Shown: positions 1-8,407 of the stretch, piece after piece
How the letters are laid out: every line of letters begins with the position of its first letter
How positions within the stretch are numbered: the stretch's first letter is position 1
Source of the DNA: an uncultured Bacteroidota bacterium
GTDB taxonomy: Bacteria; Bacteroidota; Bacteroidia; Bacteroidales; 4484-276
Reading direction: 5' to 3'
DNA: 41,782 nt
NCBI GenBank assembly: GCA_903944895.1
Contig: CAJATL010000098.1
Span: forward strand, 1 to 41,782
Notes under the pieces: generated by a model
The model's input: only the letters and a program-made list of their open reading frames with translations
Database searches by the model: none
What the model was told of the DNA's origin: nothing
Translations under genes and position numbers: made by a program

Positions 1-1160
1 TATGCCAGCTCATGTATTAAACTTCGGGCAAATTTCTTTGTTTCGGTGTTGGTTAACAAATAATCCTCAAAGGAGGGATGCAAACAAAAACCAATTGAAT
101 CCATTGATTGTTCAATAATCTGAGGTATTTGAACAAATTTAATCTTATCATCCAAAAAGGCTTCAACTGCAATTTCGTTGGCTGCATTCAAAATACAAGG
201 GACATTACCCCCACTTTTCATAGCCTGAAAAGCGAGTGCAAGATTACTAAAATTCCCGCAATCCGGCTTCGAAAAAGTAAGGGACGGATAATCAAGGAAG
301 CTGAACCGCTTGAAATCTGAGCTGATTCGCTGAGGAAATGATAAAGCATATTGAATGGGTACACGCATGTCAGGCATGCCCATTTGCGCTTTCATCGAAC
401 CATCAATAAACTGAACGATTGAATGAATAACCGATTGAGGATGAACAATTACATCAATCTGCTCAGGTTTCAGATCAAAAAGCCATCTTGCTTCAATAAC
501 TTCCAATCCTTTATTCATCAGGGTAGCCGAATCGATGGTGATTTTTTTTCCCATACTCCAGTTAGGATGTTTCAAAGCCTGCTCTCTGGTGACAGTAGCA
601 AGAAAATCGCGGTCTTTGCCAAAAAAAGGACCACCAGATGCAGTGAGGTAAATTTTTTCGATTGTAGAGAAATCCTCACCGGCAAGGCATTGAAAAATTG
701 CCGAGTGTTCAGAATCTATAGGCAGAATCCTTACCTTTTTTTCTTTGGCGCGTGATGTCACCAATTCGCCGGCAACAACCAGGCACTCTTTATTGGCCAG
801 GGCAATATCTTTTCCTGCTTCAATGGCATTTAATACTGGCTTCAATCCAATAAAACCAACCAAAGCAACCAAAACAACATCGATACTTTCCTTTTGAACC
901 ACTTCATTTATTGCATCATTTCCGGCCAGTACAGTAATTTTATATTTCTCAAGGGCAGATTTTACTTTTTCATAGGAGCTGGCACAGCCGATCACAACAA
1001 CTTCAGGCCTGAACCCGATGGCTTGTTCGATCAATAAATCAGCATTATTATGGGCGGTTAGAACATCAATTTTAAAAAGTTCCCGGTTTTGCCGCACAAC
1101 TTCCAGCGCTTGAGTTCCGATTGATCCTGTTGATCCTAAAATTGCTAATTTTTTCTGCAA
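1..1160 (-). CDS. dxr: 1-deoxy-D-xylulose 5-phosphate reductoisomerase (3' end at window edge)
   Basis: Converts DXP to 2-C-methyl-D-erythritol 4-phosphate, the first committed step of the non-mevalonate isoprenoid pathway, in the cytoplasm. The reverse-strand translation from 1160 begins LQKKLAILGSTGSIGTQALE, an NADP-binding Rossmann start with the GSTGSIG motif. It continues through ALANKE, PIDSEHSAIFQ, the LTASGGPF loop and MGKKITIDSATLMNKGLEVI, all DXR hallmarks. I found no in-frame ATG ahead of the Rossmann start, so I place the start at TTG 1160-1158. That gives 386 codons down to base 3. The next codon begins TA, so the gene may stop exactly at the edge or run on; 386 residues is already a normal family length. 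It lies 42 bp downstream of the M23 peptidase gene and is probably co-transcribed with it. Identity is secure; start and end are less so. Confidence 0.93.
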   Translation of the reverse strand, partial: MQKKLAILGSTGSIGTQALEVVRQNRELFKIDVLTAHNNADLLIEQAIGFRPEVVVIGCASSYEKVKSALEKYKITVLAGNDAINEVVQKESIDVVLVALVGFIGLKPVLNAIEAGKDIALANKECLVVAGELVTSRAKEKKVRILPIDSEHSAIFQCLAGEDFSTIEKIYLTASGGPFFGKDRDFLATVTREQALKHPNWSMGKKITIDSATLMNKGLEVIEARWLFDLKPEQIDVIVHPQSVIHSIVQFIDGSMKAQMGMPDMRVPIQYALSFPQRISSDFKRFSFLDYPSLTFSKPDCGNFSNLALAFQAMKSGGNVPCILNAANEIAVEAFLDDKIKFVQIPQIIEQSMDSIGFCLHPSFEDYLLTNTETKKFARSLIHELA

Positions 1161-1202
1161 ATTTATTATTTTTGAGGTAGGTAAAAGTTCAGCATTACTA
1201 GA

Positions 1203-2096
1203 CTAAAAAGCTATATATTCTTCAGGATCAACTGGTTTTCCTTTGTACCAAAGTTCAAAATGTAAATGAGGGCCTGTTGACAATTCGCCGGATTCACCGA
1301 TTATCGAAATTGTTTCACCGGCTCTTACAAAAGCTCCCTGCTGTTTCAGCAAAGTTGAGTTGTGTTTGTAAACCGTTATTAAATCATGGTTATGCTGAAG
1401 GCTGATAACATAACCTGTTTCCAGGGTCCAATCCGAAAAAATCACTGTTCCATCCTGCACCGCTTTAACCGCTTCGTTGCGGGTTGCAACGATATCAATT
1501 CCAAAATGTTCCTGAGCCGGATTGAATTTACTGGTAACTATTCCGGTAAGTGGAGGGAAAAAATTCATATTTCCAAGTGTAACAGAGGTTGTTTTGAATG
1601 CCTTGTTTTCGTATAGGTTGTACATACTTTGGCTTTCGTATTCTTCGCGCAATTTCGCTTCTTCCACAGAAGGCGCTATTTCGGCAGCATCAATATTGTA
1701 AGTTTTGCCTGCTGGTGGTGATAAGGATTCCTCTATTTCTTTTCCTTCGATAATATTTTTAAAATTGGCAACATACAGGTCGTTGGTTCTGAATACACCC
1801 TCCAACGAATCGACTTTTTGCTGTAATTCGTAAATTTTTTCGGGCAAAGTAACATCAGTGTATCCCGGAATATATTCGCGGAGGCGGGTAAAGGCTACAA
1901 GATAAATGGTCGAAAGCATCAAAACAATGATCAAAGAGCTTCCATAAACCAGCACGCCTAATCGTGTAATGCTGAAAGAAATCTTCTCCTCAAAGGATTC
2001 TTCATCCATCAAAACAAGTTTGTAGCGTCGCTTGAGTTTCCTTCGCCACCCCTTATCATCGTACCAAACCCTGTGTTTATGTTTTTTTACCATCAA
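1203..2096 (-). CDS. M23 family metallopeptidase (LytM/MepM-like peptidoglycan endopeptidase)
   Basis: A 297-residue zinc peptidase expected to cut peptide cross-links in the cell wall. After a basic cytoplasmic start (about residues 4-27) there is one membrane segment near 47-70, a coiled-coil-like stretch near 84-105, and a C-terminal LytM domain from about 180. The zinc and catalytic set is complete: H197 and D201 in HFGID, H245 in YKHNS, and H277-L-H279 near the end. The enzyme should therefore be active rather than a scaffold of the NlpD/EnvC type. The N-terminal anchor places the active domain in the periplasm. dxr follows 42 bp downstream on the same strand. A TACTTTTG element at 2129-2122 is a plausible -7 promoter site. 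Start at 2096 or the next codon (MVKK) cannot be separated. Confidence 0.9.
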   Translation of the reverse strand: MMVKKHKHRVWYDDKGWRRKLKRRYKLVLMDEESFEEKISFSITRLGVLVYGSSLIIVLMLSTIYLVAFTRLREYIPGYTDVTLPEKIYELQQKVDSLEGVFRTNDLYVANFKNIIEGKEIEESLSPPAGKTYNIDAAEIAPSVEEAKLREEYESQSMYNLYENKAFKTTSVTLGNMNFFPPLTGIVTSKFNPAQEHFGIDIVATRNEAVKAVQDGTVIFSDWTLETGYVISLQHNHDLITVYKHNSTLLKQQGAFVRAGETISIIGESGELSTGPHLHFELWYKGKPVDPEEYIAF

Positions 2097-2121
2097 ACCT
2101 CTAATTCTGAAAAACCGAAAG

Positions 2122-2129
2122 CAAAAGTA
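2122..2129 (-). promoter_or_regulatory. Putative -7 element of the M23-dxr operon
   Basis: The minus strand reads TACTTTTG, an exact match to the Bacteroidota housekeeping -7 consensus TAnnTTTG, 25 bp upstream of the M23 start. I see no clear -33 TTTG at the usual spacing, so this is a half-site call. Confidence 0.45.
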
Positions 2130-2239
2130 TGCTAATTAAATCAACAAGAGTTATGAATGAAAATTGAATGATTTTATTGTGAATGGCGGAGATTTTCGGG
2201 TAAATAAACAATTGAAAGGATGGTTTCGGGAAAATAAAA

Positions 2240-2247
2240 TATTTTTG
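2240..2247 (+). promoter_or_regulatory. Putative -7 element upstream of porW/sprE
   Basis: TATTTTTG matches TAnnTTTG about 70 bp upstream of the TTG start at 2320. No convincing -33 motif is visible at the usual spacing. Confidence 0.4.
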
Positions 2248-2319
2248 CCGTTTTAGAGTTAAATAAGCGAAATTGCAATCGCCTGTAAAAGATTCAAATC
2301 AGGGATAATTTAGAATAAT

Positions 2320-5025
2320 TTGAAAGCTTTCAATCTATTGAAATACTCAACCAAAATTTATTGGCCAATCAAAGTTCGGTTTGCTTTTGTATTAATAGTC
2401 GCGCTATTAGCACTGTTCAATTCCTGTTCAACAAAAAAAAATACGTTTACCAGCCGCACCTATCATAATTTAACTGCTCACTATAATGCCTTCTGGAATG
2501 GAAATGAGAGTTTTAGAGAAGGGGTTGCTGAATTGGAAAAAAACGCGAAAGACAATTACACCACGGTACTTCCTGTTGTAAAATATGGATCAAAGCAGGA
2601 TGCACAATCCATTAATCCAAAAATGGACCGGGCTATCGAGAAAGCATCAAAAGTAATTCAGCGCCATTCGATGTATTTCAGCCGGAAAGAGTATGTCAGG
2701 TGGATTGATAACAGCTACATGCTTATCGGAAAAGCATACCTATATAAAAAGGACTATCCCAGCGCAAAAAGAACCTTCGAATTTATTACAAACCGCTTCG
2801 CCAAAGAAGATAGCCGTTACGAAGCAGAACTCTGGCTTGCAAAAGTCTATAATCAAAACAACGAATTCGAAAAATCTGAATCGGTCCTTGATAATTTCAG
2901 GAGCAATCTGGTAAAAGGTAAAGCCCCGACGTATCTTGAGAAAGATTTTAACATGACCTTTGCCAGTTTTTACATTCAGCAGAAAAAGTACGACCAGTCA
3001 ATAAAACATCTTCAAAGAGCGATCGAACTTAGTGGCCAAAAGAAAGTTAAAAACCGGCTTCGCTTTATACTTGCCCAAATTTATCAGGAGTTAGGCGACA
3101 TGCGCGAAGCAGCCAGGCTTTATCAACTCGTAATCAAAAAAAATCCACCTTATGAGATGGCCTTTAATGCAAAAATTAATCTGGCCAAAACTTACGATGC
3201 TAAATCGAGCAACAGGAGCATGATTGTAAAAAAACTCAATAAGATGCTGAAAGATTCTAAAAATGAAGATTTTAAGGATCAGATTTATTTTGCACTGGCT
3301 GAGATTTACCTGAAGGACCAAAATATCCCAAAAGCCATCGAATACCTCACCCTATCAGTTTCGTCGAGCGTTTCGAACGATTTTCAAAAGTCACTATCTG
3401 CATTAAAACTTGCCGAATTGCATTTTGAACAACCTGATTACGCACTGGCTCAGGCATATTATGATACTACCATGCAGTTTTTGCCCCCAGAATTTCCTGA
3501 TTATGAGCAAATCAAATCAAAAACCAATATCCTCACCGACCTGATAACCAACTTAACTGTAGTCGAAACTGAGGATAGTCTGCAAAGACTAGCTAAAATG
3601 CCTGAAGATGCAAGAAACGCAGTAATAGATAAAATTATCAAAAAAATTGCCGAAGAAGAGGCCAAAAAAGCAGCCGAAGAAGCCGAAAGGCAACGTTCGC
3701 TCTCGATGCTTGAACAAACCAACCGCCAGCAAAATCGCAATATTCAGCAATCGGGTGGCTGGTATTTTTATAATACCTCTGCTGTAAGTTTTGGATTTAC
3801 CGAATTTAGCAAAAAATGGGGCCGCCGTAAACTTGAAGATTTGTGGCGCCTGAGCAATAAACAAATTGTTACTGATTTCGATGCAGAAGATGGACAAGAA
3901 GCGCAAACCGACTCCATTGGACAAGATAGCACGGCAAAGGTTATGGTGACTGATCCAAAAAAACGTGAGTTTTATACCCAGGATCTGCCTTTAACCGAAG
4001 AGTTGCTCAAGATTTCAAATGCGACTATTGAAGAAGCATATTATAACATGGGTTTCATTTACAAATCCGGATTAAAGGATAACCTTAAATCGATCGAAAC
4101 CTTCGAAAAAATGTTAGAGCGCTTTCCTGAAGCCGAGAATAAACTTCAGGTTTATTATCAGCTTTACAAAAATTATGAGGAAGTCCCCGACATCCCAAAA
4201 TCCGACTATTATAAAGACTTAATTGTGAAAGAATATCCTGACAGCGATTATGCAAAAATAATTATCGATCCCAACTACAATCTGGTTCTGGAGGCCCGGC
4301 GAAATGCTGCAAAGCATCTGTACGAAAACACTTACCAGGCTTACATGAACAACCAGTTTTACATGGTAATTAACAACTATAACGAAGCCCGTGAAAAATA
4401 CCAGGATAACATACTTATCTCAAAATTTGAATTTTTAAAAGCCCTCTCAGTAGGTAAAATCCAGAACCTCGATTCCCTGGCAACATCTTTGGAATATTTG
4501 GTTGCAACCTACCCCGATAGTGAAGTAAAACCCCTTGCCGCGGATATCCTTTCGAGGCTTCAAAAAGATGATAAGGGGCTTATGGTATTAACCGACAAAC
4601 CAACTGATGCAGCTGCAGAGGACAAAAAGGAGACAAAAGATTTAACCGGATCACCCTATGTTGCTGATTCAAGTGCAATTCACTTTTTTATTTACTTCGT
4701 TAATAGTTCGGCTATCAACATTAATGCGCTAAAAATCAGGATTTCGGATTTCAATTCAAAGTATTATTCAACCGAACAACTCAAGATTAATAGCATTGTT
4801 TTTCTGGATGAAATCCAAATGGTGACCGTTGGTAATTTTGAAAATGTCGAAAAAGTGATGGGTTATTACGAATCGATCGGCAGAAATCCATACATCAGTT
4901 CGCAACTCGAAGGCTCAACTTATGAAACCATGGTCATTTCGGTTGACAATTATCCAATCCTTTACCGCGAAAAGAATATTGCCGACTACAAAGCATTTTT
5001 TGAGAATAAATACCTTCAACAGTAG
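2320..5025 (+). CDS. porW: PorW/SprE family type IX secretion / gliding motility lipoprotein
   Basis: A 901-residue TPR-rich lipoprotein. The signal peptide (about residues 17-35) ends in a lipobox with Cys36 (FNSC), followed by the STKKNTFTSRTYHNLTAHYN stretch and a NGNESFREG segment typical of SprE/PorW. Helical tetratrico-like repeats occupy about 130-400 and 560-770, with a charged E/K/A coiled coil near 430-460. In known systems this protein links the outer-membrane Por/Spr translocon to the PorLM motor and is needed for type IX secretion, and for gliding in gliders. The start is TTG at 2320; no ATG precedes the signal peptide in frame. The gene is unlinked to other por/gld genes here, but the window contains three proteins with type IX sorting domains, which fits its role. 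Family assignment rests on remembered sequence features. Confidence 0.82.
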   Translation: MKAFNLLKYSTKIYWPIKVRFAFVLIVALLALFNSCSTKKNTFTSRTYHNLTAHYNAFWNGNESFREGVAELEKNAKDNYTTVLPVVKYGSKQDAQSINPKMDRAIEKASKVIQRHSMYFSRKEYVRWIDNSYMLIGKAYLYKKDYPSAKRTFEFITNRFAKEDSRYEAELWLAKVYNQNNEFEKSESVLDNFRSNLVKGKAPTYLEKDFNMTFASFYIQQKKYDQSIKHLQRAIELSGQKKVKNRLRFILAQIYQELGDMREAARLYQLVIKKNPPYEMAFNAKINLAKTYDAKSSNRSMIVKKLNKMLKDSKNEDFKDQIYFALAEIYLKDQNIPKAIEYLTLSVSSSVSNDFQKSLSALKLAELHFEQPDYALAQAYYDTTMQFLPPEFPDYEQIKSKTNILTDLITNLTVVETEDSLQRLAKMPEDARNAVIDKIIKKIAEEEAKKAAEEAERQRSLSMLEQTNRQQNRNIQQSGGWYFYNTSAVSFGFTEFSKKWGRRKLEDLWRLSNKQIVTDFDAEDGQEAQTDSIGQDSTAKVMVTDPKKREFYTQDLPLTEELLKISNATIEEAYYNMGFIYKSGLKDNLKSIETFEKMLERFPEAENKLQVYYQLYKNYEEVPDIPKSDYYKDLIVKEYPDSDYAKIIIDPNYNLVLEARRNAAKHLYENTYQAYMNNQFYMVINNYNEAREKYQDNILISKFEFLKALSVGKIQNLDSLATSLEYLVATYPDSEVKPLAADILSRLQKDDKGLMVLTDKPTDAAAEDKKETKDLTGSPYVADSSAIHFFIYFVNSSAININALKIRISDFNSKYYSTEQLKINSIVFLDEIQMVTVGNFENVEKVMGYYESIGRNPYISSQLEGSTYETMVISVDNYPILYREKNIADYKAFFENKYLQQ

Positions 5026-5143
5026 ATAATAAAATGAAGGGAATTTGCGGGTTTTTCGGCTTACAGCAAGGTTTATCAGTTTTTTGCCAACAATCCAACC
5101 AAATAATATCAGCGATTTAATAATAGAGAAAAAATAAATTATT

Positions 5144-5151
5144 TATCTTCG
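5144..5151 (+). promoter_or_regulatory. Weak -7 element before bactofilin
   Basis: TATCTTCG differs from TAnnTTTG by one base and lies 29 bp upstream of the bactofilin ATG in an AT-rich spacer. Confidence 0.3.
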
Positions 5152-5180
5152 CGATCATTAACTTGTGAAAAAATATTAAA

Positions 5181-5594
5181 ATGGCAAAAATTAACACTAC
5201 TGAAAGCGCTCCTTCAATTAATTTTCTTAGTATCGGAACGGTAATAAAAGGCCACATAAAAACCAACGGGGATTTCCGTATTGACGGAATTTTGTATGGC
5301 TCAATTACCTCAAAAGGCAAAGTAGTGGTGGGATCTTCCGGGAAAATTGAAGGAGAGGTAATCTGCCAGAATGCTGATATTTCGGGCGAAATAGCTGCAA
5401 AAATTATTGTTCACGAATTACTTACGCTCAAAGCTTCAGCAAAAATAACAGGCGATATTTTTACAAACAAACTTGCTATCGAACCTGGGGCAGTATGTAC
5501 CGGCACCTGCAACATGGATGATATTCCAAAACAGGAAATCAACACTTCATTTGAAGATGAAAGATTCAGAGAAAAAGAAGCAAAAACTCAATAA
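5181..5594 (+). CDS. Bactofilin (polymer-forming cytoskeletal protein)
   Basis: A 137-residue protein with the short beta-helix core of bactofilins (DUF583), about residues 15-110. Repeated turns are visible as IKGHIKTNGDFRIDGILYGS, then SSGKIEGEVICQNADISG, then ASAKITGDIFTN. Bactofilins self-assemble into non-nucleotide filaments used in cell shape, wall enzyme placement or polar organisation. The N- and C-terminal tails are short and polar. It overlaps the next gene by 38 bp and starts a compact three-gene unit with two small membrane proteins. In many Bacteroidota the same three genes sit directly ahead of the F0 ATP synthase genes, which is known context rather than something seen here. 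Confidence 0.9.
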   Translation: MAKINTTESAPSINFLSIGTVIKGHIKTNGDFRIDGILYGSITSKGKVVVGSSGKIEGEVICQNADISGEIAAKIIVHELLTLKASAKITGDIFTNKLAIEPGAVCTGTCNMDDIPKQEINTSFEDERFREKEAKTQ

Positions 5595-5769
5595 TTTTGC
5601 CCAATACACCAGCATCGCTTTTCAAATGATGATAATTATTGCGGCAGGCACTTTTGCCGGATACAAACTTGATATCTGGTTTGGTTTAAAGTTTCCTGTT
5701 TTTTTAATTATCTTATCGGTGGCTTCTGTTGGTATCGCCATTTATCATTCTGTTAAAGATTTTTTGTAA
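5557..5769 (+). CDS. atpZ: AtpZ/AtpI-family small membrane protein
   Basis: A 70-residue protein with two membrane helices: about residues 17-34 (FQMMIIIAAGTFAGYKLD) and about 42-66. The helix-GYKLD-W-helix layout is the ATPase_gene1/AtpZ pattern, a small F0 accessory protein proposed to act with AtpI in ATP synthase assembly or Mg2+ supply. I chose ATG 5557 because it precedes a Lys-rich N-terminus; the open frame begins earlier but overlaps bactofilin deeply. The 38-bp overlap with bactofilin suggests translational coupling. No ATP synthase subunit follows, which is unusual for this gene. Confidence 0.75.
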   Translation: MKDSEKKKQKLNNFAQYTSIAFQMMIIIAAGTFAGYKLDIWFGLKFPVFLIILSVASVGIAIYHSVKDFL

Positions 5770-5788
5770 TTAATTTCAAGGCTCAATA

Positions 5789-6202
5789 ATGCTATCCGAC
5801 CAATTATCTCGCTACTTTAAAGATTTTTTAAAAAAAACCACTATCATTGCAATTACCCTGTTTGCAGTTTATTTGGTTCTATTCTATTTAATACCAGTGA
5901 AATACATCTCTCCGACCATCCCGGCGATCATAATTTTCTTTACAATTCTTACAACTTCGGTGTTTTATTATCAAATCAAAGCAAGTTTAAAAAGGATAAG
6001 CAAATTTGTAAACTTCTTTTTAATTGCAACCGCATTAAAGTTGCTGCTGTTTTTAACGCTCGTTATTATCTATTCCCTTTTAAATAAAGCTGATACTGTT
6101 AATTTTATCCTAAGTTTTTTTATCGTTTATGTCACTTTTAGTGTTTTTGAAGTCATTCAACTTTTGAAACTACAGGACAAAATAAGCGCCGAAAAGCTCT
6201 AA
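5789..6202 (+). CDS. Four-helix membrane protein, AtpI-like position
   Basis: A 137-residue protein of very hydrophobic composition with four predicted membrane helices, at about residues 17-35, 43-61, 72-95 and 103-125. A basic loop (KASLKRISK) between helices 2 and 3 gives a cytoplasmic cue. No catalytic motif is visible. It begins 19 bp after the AtpZ-like gene. The gene between atpZ and atpB in Bacteroidota ATP synthase loci is a membrane protein of this size, so I infer an AtpI-like accessory role. Sequence alone supports only a small integral membrane protein. Confidence 0.6.
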   Translation: MLSDQLSRYFKDFLKKTTIIAITLFAVYLVLFYLIPVKYISPTIPAIIIFFTILTTSVFYYQIKASLKRISKFVNFFLIATALKLLLFLTLVIIYSLLNKADTVNFILSFFIVYVTFSVFEVIQLLKLQDKISAEKL

Positions 6203-6327
6203 AGTATTCGCTGCGGTAAACCCCGAAAATTCAATCCACCAATCATTATTATTTTTGTTGATGAAATGTGTTTTTTCGCTAAACAAAAGTTTTAATAATA
6301 TGTTACTATGTCTAAAAATATAAAAAC

Positions 6328-7221
6328 GTGGCATCAACTACCTATTCGATAAAAGATTTAGAGCAATTAACCGGCATCAAGGCACATACTTTAAGGATTT
6401 GGGAAAAAAGATACAATATCGTTGAACCCAGGCGAACCCTTACAAACATCAGATATTACACCAATGACGATTTGCGAAAGCTTCTGAACATTTCCATTCT
6501 CAACAGGCAAGGATATAAAATTTCAAATATTGCAAATCTCGAAAACAAAGAATTAAATGATAAAATCATCTCGATCAGCAACAAATCGCTCGAAACCGAA
6601 AGCCAGATCGAAGGATTGATGATTGCGATGCTGGAGCTTGACGAGCAAAAGTTCGAAAAGATATTAAATACTTTAATCCTTAATCTTGGCTTTGAGGATA
6701 CAATGACCAAAGTACTGTCGCCATTTTTTGAGAAAATCGGGATTTTATGGCAAATCGGAACGATAAATCCTGCCCAGGAACACTTTATCACCAATCTGAT
6801 CCGACAAAAAATGATTGTTGCTATTGATGGATTGATAAGACCGTCGAATATGCCAAACCAAAGAACATTTATTCTTTATCTGCACGAAACCGAACTTCAC
6901 GAATTAACATTACTCTTTTATTCGTACCTGATACAGCGGAAAGGGCACAAAGTAATTTACCTCGGCCAAATGGTTCCGATTGATGATTTATCATTGATCG
7001 CTGAAATTCAGCACCCTGACGTGATCGTTTCAGTTTTTACAAGCACCTATAAAATAAAAGACGTTCAGGATCATCTTGATAAACTCGCTGCTTTGTTTAC
7101 CTCCAAAAAGATATTCGTGGGAGGCCTTCAGTTCAAACTGCACAATTACATTTTACCTTCCAATATTATCCTTATCGAATCCATTGACTCACTCAAATAT
7201 CAACTTGAATTGTTGAATTAG
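6328..7221 (+). CDS. MerR-family regulator with cobalamin-binding domain (CarH/LitR-like)
   Basis: A 297-residue protein. Residues 5-70 form a MerR winged helix (YSIKDLEQLTGIKAHTLRIW followed by EKRYNIVEPRR). Residues 95-170 form a helical cap and 178-295 a Rossmann-like B12 domain. The CarH signature W-x9-EH is exact: W141, E151 and H152. The lower axial ligand His is present as H191 in ETELHEL. In CarH/LitR proteins adenosylcobalamin drives DNA binding and light releases it. The Thermus CarH upper-ligand His directly after the Trp is Gln142 here, so photochemistry may differ. The start is GTG 6328; the ATG at 6308 is out of frame. The sigma-factor gene downstream is the usual partner in Bacteroidota carotenoid loci, but no crt gene is present. 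Confidence 0.85.
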   Translation: MASTTYSIKDLEQLTGIKAHTLRIWEKRYNIVEPRRTLTNIRYYTNDDLRKLLNISILNRQGYKISNIANLENKELNDKIISISNKSLETESQIEGLMIAMLELDEQKFEKILNTLILNLGFEDTMTKVLSPFFEKIGILWQIGTINPAQEHFITNLIRQKMIVAIDGLIRPSNMPNQRTFILYLHETELHELTLLFYSYLIQRKGHKVIYLGQMVPIDDLSLIAEIQHPDVIVSVFTSTYKIKDVQDHLDKLAALFTSKKIFVGGLQFKLHNYILPSNIILIESIDSLKYQLELLN

Positions 7222-7629
7222 TGTTGGATCTCATCCTGTAAAATTTTTCAATAAAACCTTACTCCCGGCTATTAGTGCCTGTTTCGTCATTTTTACCTCA
7301 CCTTTCTGTTCCTTTGATTTTCCGGAAAAACTGATTTTCAAAGATTTTAATAATTATTTAGAATAATAATAAATAATCGCATCTCATCTGTACTATATTT
7401 GCAGAGATTATTTAGATCAAATCTAATGAATTTTATTTGTTTAAGTAAATTAAATATTTATTAAACGATCATAAATTTGAATGCAATACTATCTAACTAA
7501 TTATCATAATTTTACAACATAATAAAGCATTGATTAACTTTTTTTTAATATTTTTTGTTTGATTTTTTAAATTCTTGTTTAACTTTGTATCGAATTTATT
7601 AAACATTATTTCATTAAAAACTTACAGCT
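7222..7629. other. AT-rich intergenic region before the sigma factor gene
   Basis: A 408-bp spacer of very high A+T content. No open frame resembles a gene. Near its right end it contains the promoter described at 7558-7587. The length suggests room for regulator binding, perhaps by the adjacent MerR protein, but I did not find a convincing palindromic operator. Confidence 0.6.
7558..7587 (+). promoter_or_regulatory. Promoter of the sigma factor gene (-33 TTTG, -7 TAACTTTG)
   Basis: TTTG at 7558-7561 and TAACTTTG at 7580-7587 are separated by 18 bp, matching the Bacteroidota housekeeping promoter layout. A transcription start near 7594 would leave a leader of about 36 nt before ATG 7630. Confidence 0.65.
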
Positions 7630-8133
7630 ATGGGAACAATGGAATTCACAAAACAGCTTACGAATCTTCAGGATAATCTTTCATATTTTGCCAATACACT
7701 CACTCAGAATTCGGAAGATGCCAAAGATTTAGTTCAGGAAACCTACTTGAAAGCATTGACATACAGGGACAAATTTGAGGAAAACACAAACCTTAAAGCC
7801 TGGACCTACACCATCATGAAAAATACATTCATCAATAATTATCGTAGAAACACGAAAATCAACACTGTTTTGGACTCGACAACAGATTTATTTTTCCTCA
7901 ACTCGAGTAAATCTGCCGCCGATGCTTCACCAGAATCGGTTTTATCACACAAGGAAGTTTCGGCGGTGCTAAATAATCTGGAAGACGAACATCGCATTCC
8001 ATTTAAAATGCACCACGAAGGATTCAAATACAAAGAAATTGCCGATCATTTAGACCTTTCGATTGGAACAGTAAAAAGCCGGATTTTCTTTAGCCGGAAA
8101 AAACTAATGAAATCATTGCACGATCATGTATGA
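7630..8133 (+). CDS. ECF-type RNA polymerase sigma factor
   Basis: A 167-residue sigma-70 family protein with region 2 (about residues 10-80, including DAKDLVQETYLKAL and KAWTYTIMKNTFINNYRR) and region 4 (about 110-160, with an HTH at YKEIADHLDLSIGTVKSRIF). Region 3 is absent, as in ECF sigmas. No anti-sigma gene lies beside it. It is preceded by a cobalamin-binding MerR gene on the same strand and followed by a strong hairpin terminator, so it forms a monocistronic unit. In other Bacteroidota this MerR-sigma pair sits at carotenoid loci, which suggests light or stress control. That link is inferred from context, not seen in the protein. Confidence 0.88.
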   Translation: MGTMEFTKQLTNLQDNLSYFANTLTQNSEDAKDLVQETYLKALTYRDKFEENTNLKAWTYTIMKNTFINNYRRNTKINTVLDSTTDLFFLNSSKSAADASPESVLSHKEVSAVLNNLEDEHRIPFKMHHEGFKYKEIADHLDLSIGTVKSRIFFSRKKLMKSLHDHV

Positions 8134-8159
8134 TGCAAAGATTTTTAAAATTGAAAAAG

Positions 8160-8181
8160 CCTGGAAAACCAGGTTTTTTTA
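8160..8181 (+). terminator. Rho-independent terminator of the sigma factor gene
   Basis: The stem CCTGG-AAAA-CCAGG is followed by seven T residues, 26 bp after the stop codon. Confidence 0.8.
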
Positions 8182-8314
8182 ATTTTCAGCCTGTTCCTTC
8201 ATGAATACATACCCCATTTATGCAAATCGCTAAAAGATAATTTGCTGTCTTTCCAATTTCAAACATTTTCAAACTCCATTCAATTTACAAAGGAAAAGCA
8301 TGATTCAATTTGTG

Positions 8315-8322
8315 TACTTTTG
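8315..8322 (+). promoter_or_regulatory. Putative -7 element of folE
   Basis: TACTTTTG matches TAnnTTTG, 85 bp upstream of the folE ATG. The -33 region is not obvious. Confidence 0.45.
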
Positions 8323-8407
8323 CCATTCAATCATCAATCATTTTCAAAGGCAAAGAAATTTGATTGAACTAATTCATTGAAAATAAAAATCTTAATTACA
8401 AATAATA

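Noticed and set aside
108-755. Plus-strand open frames of 70 and 110 residues
   Set aside because: They lie antisense to dxr, whose minus-strand translation shows clear family motifs throughout.
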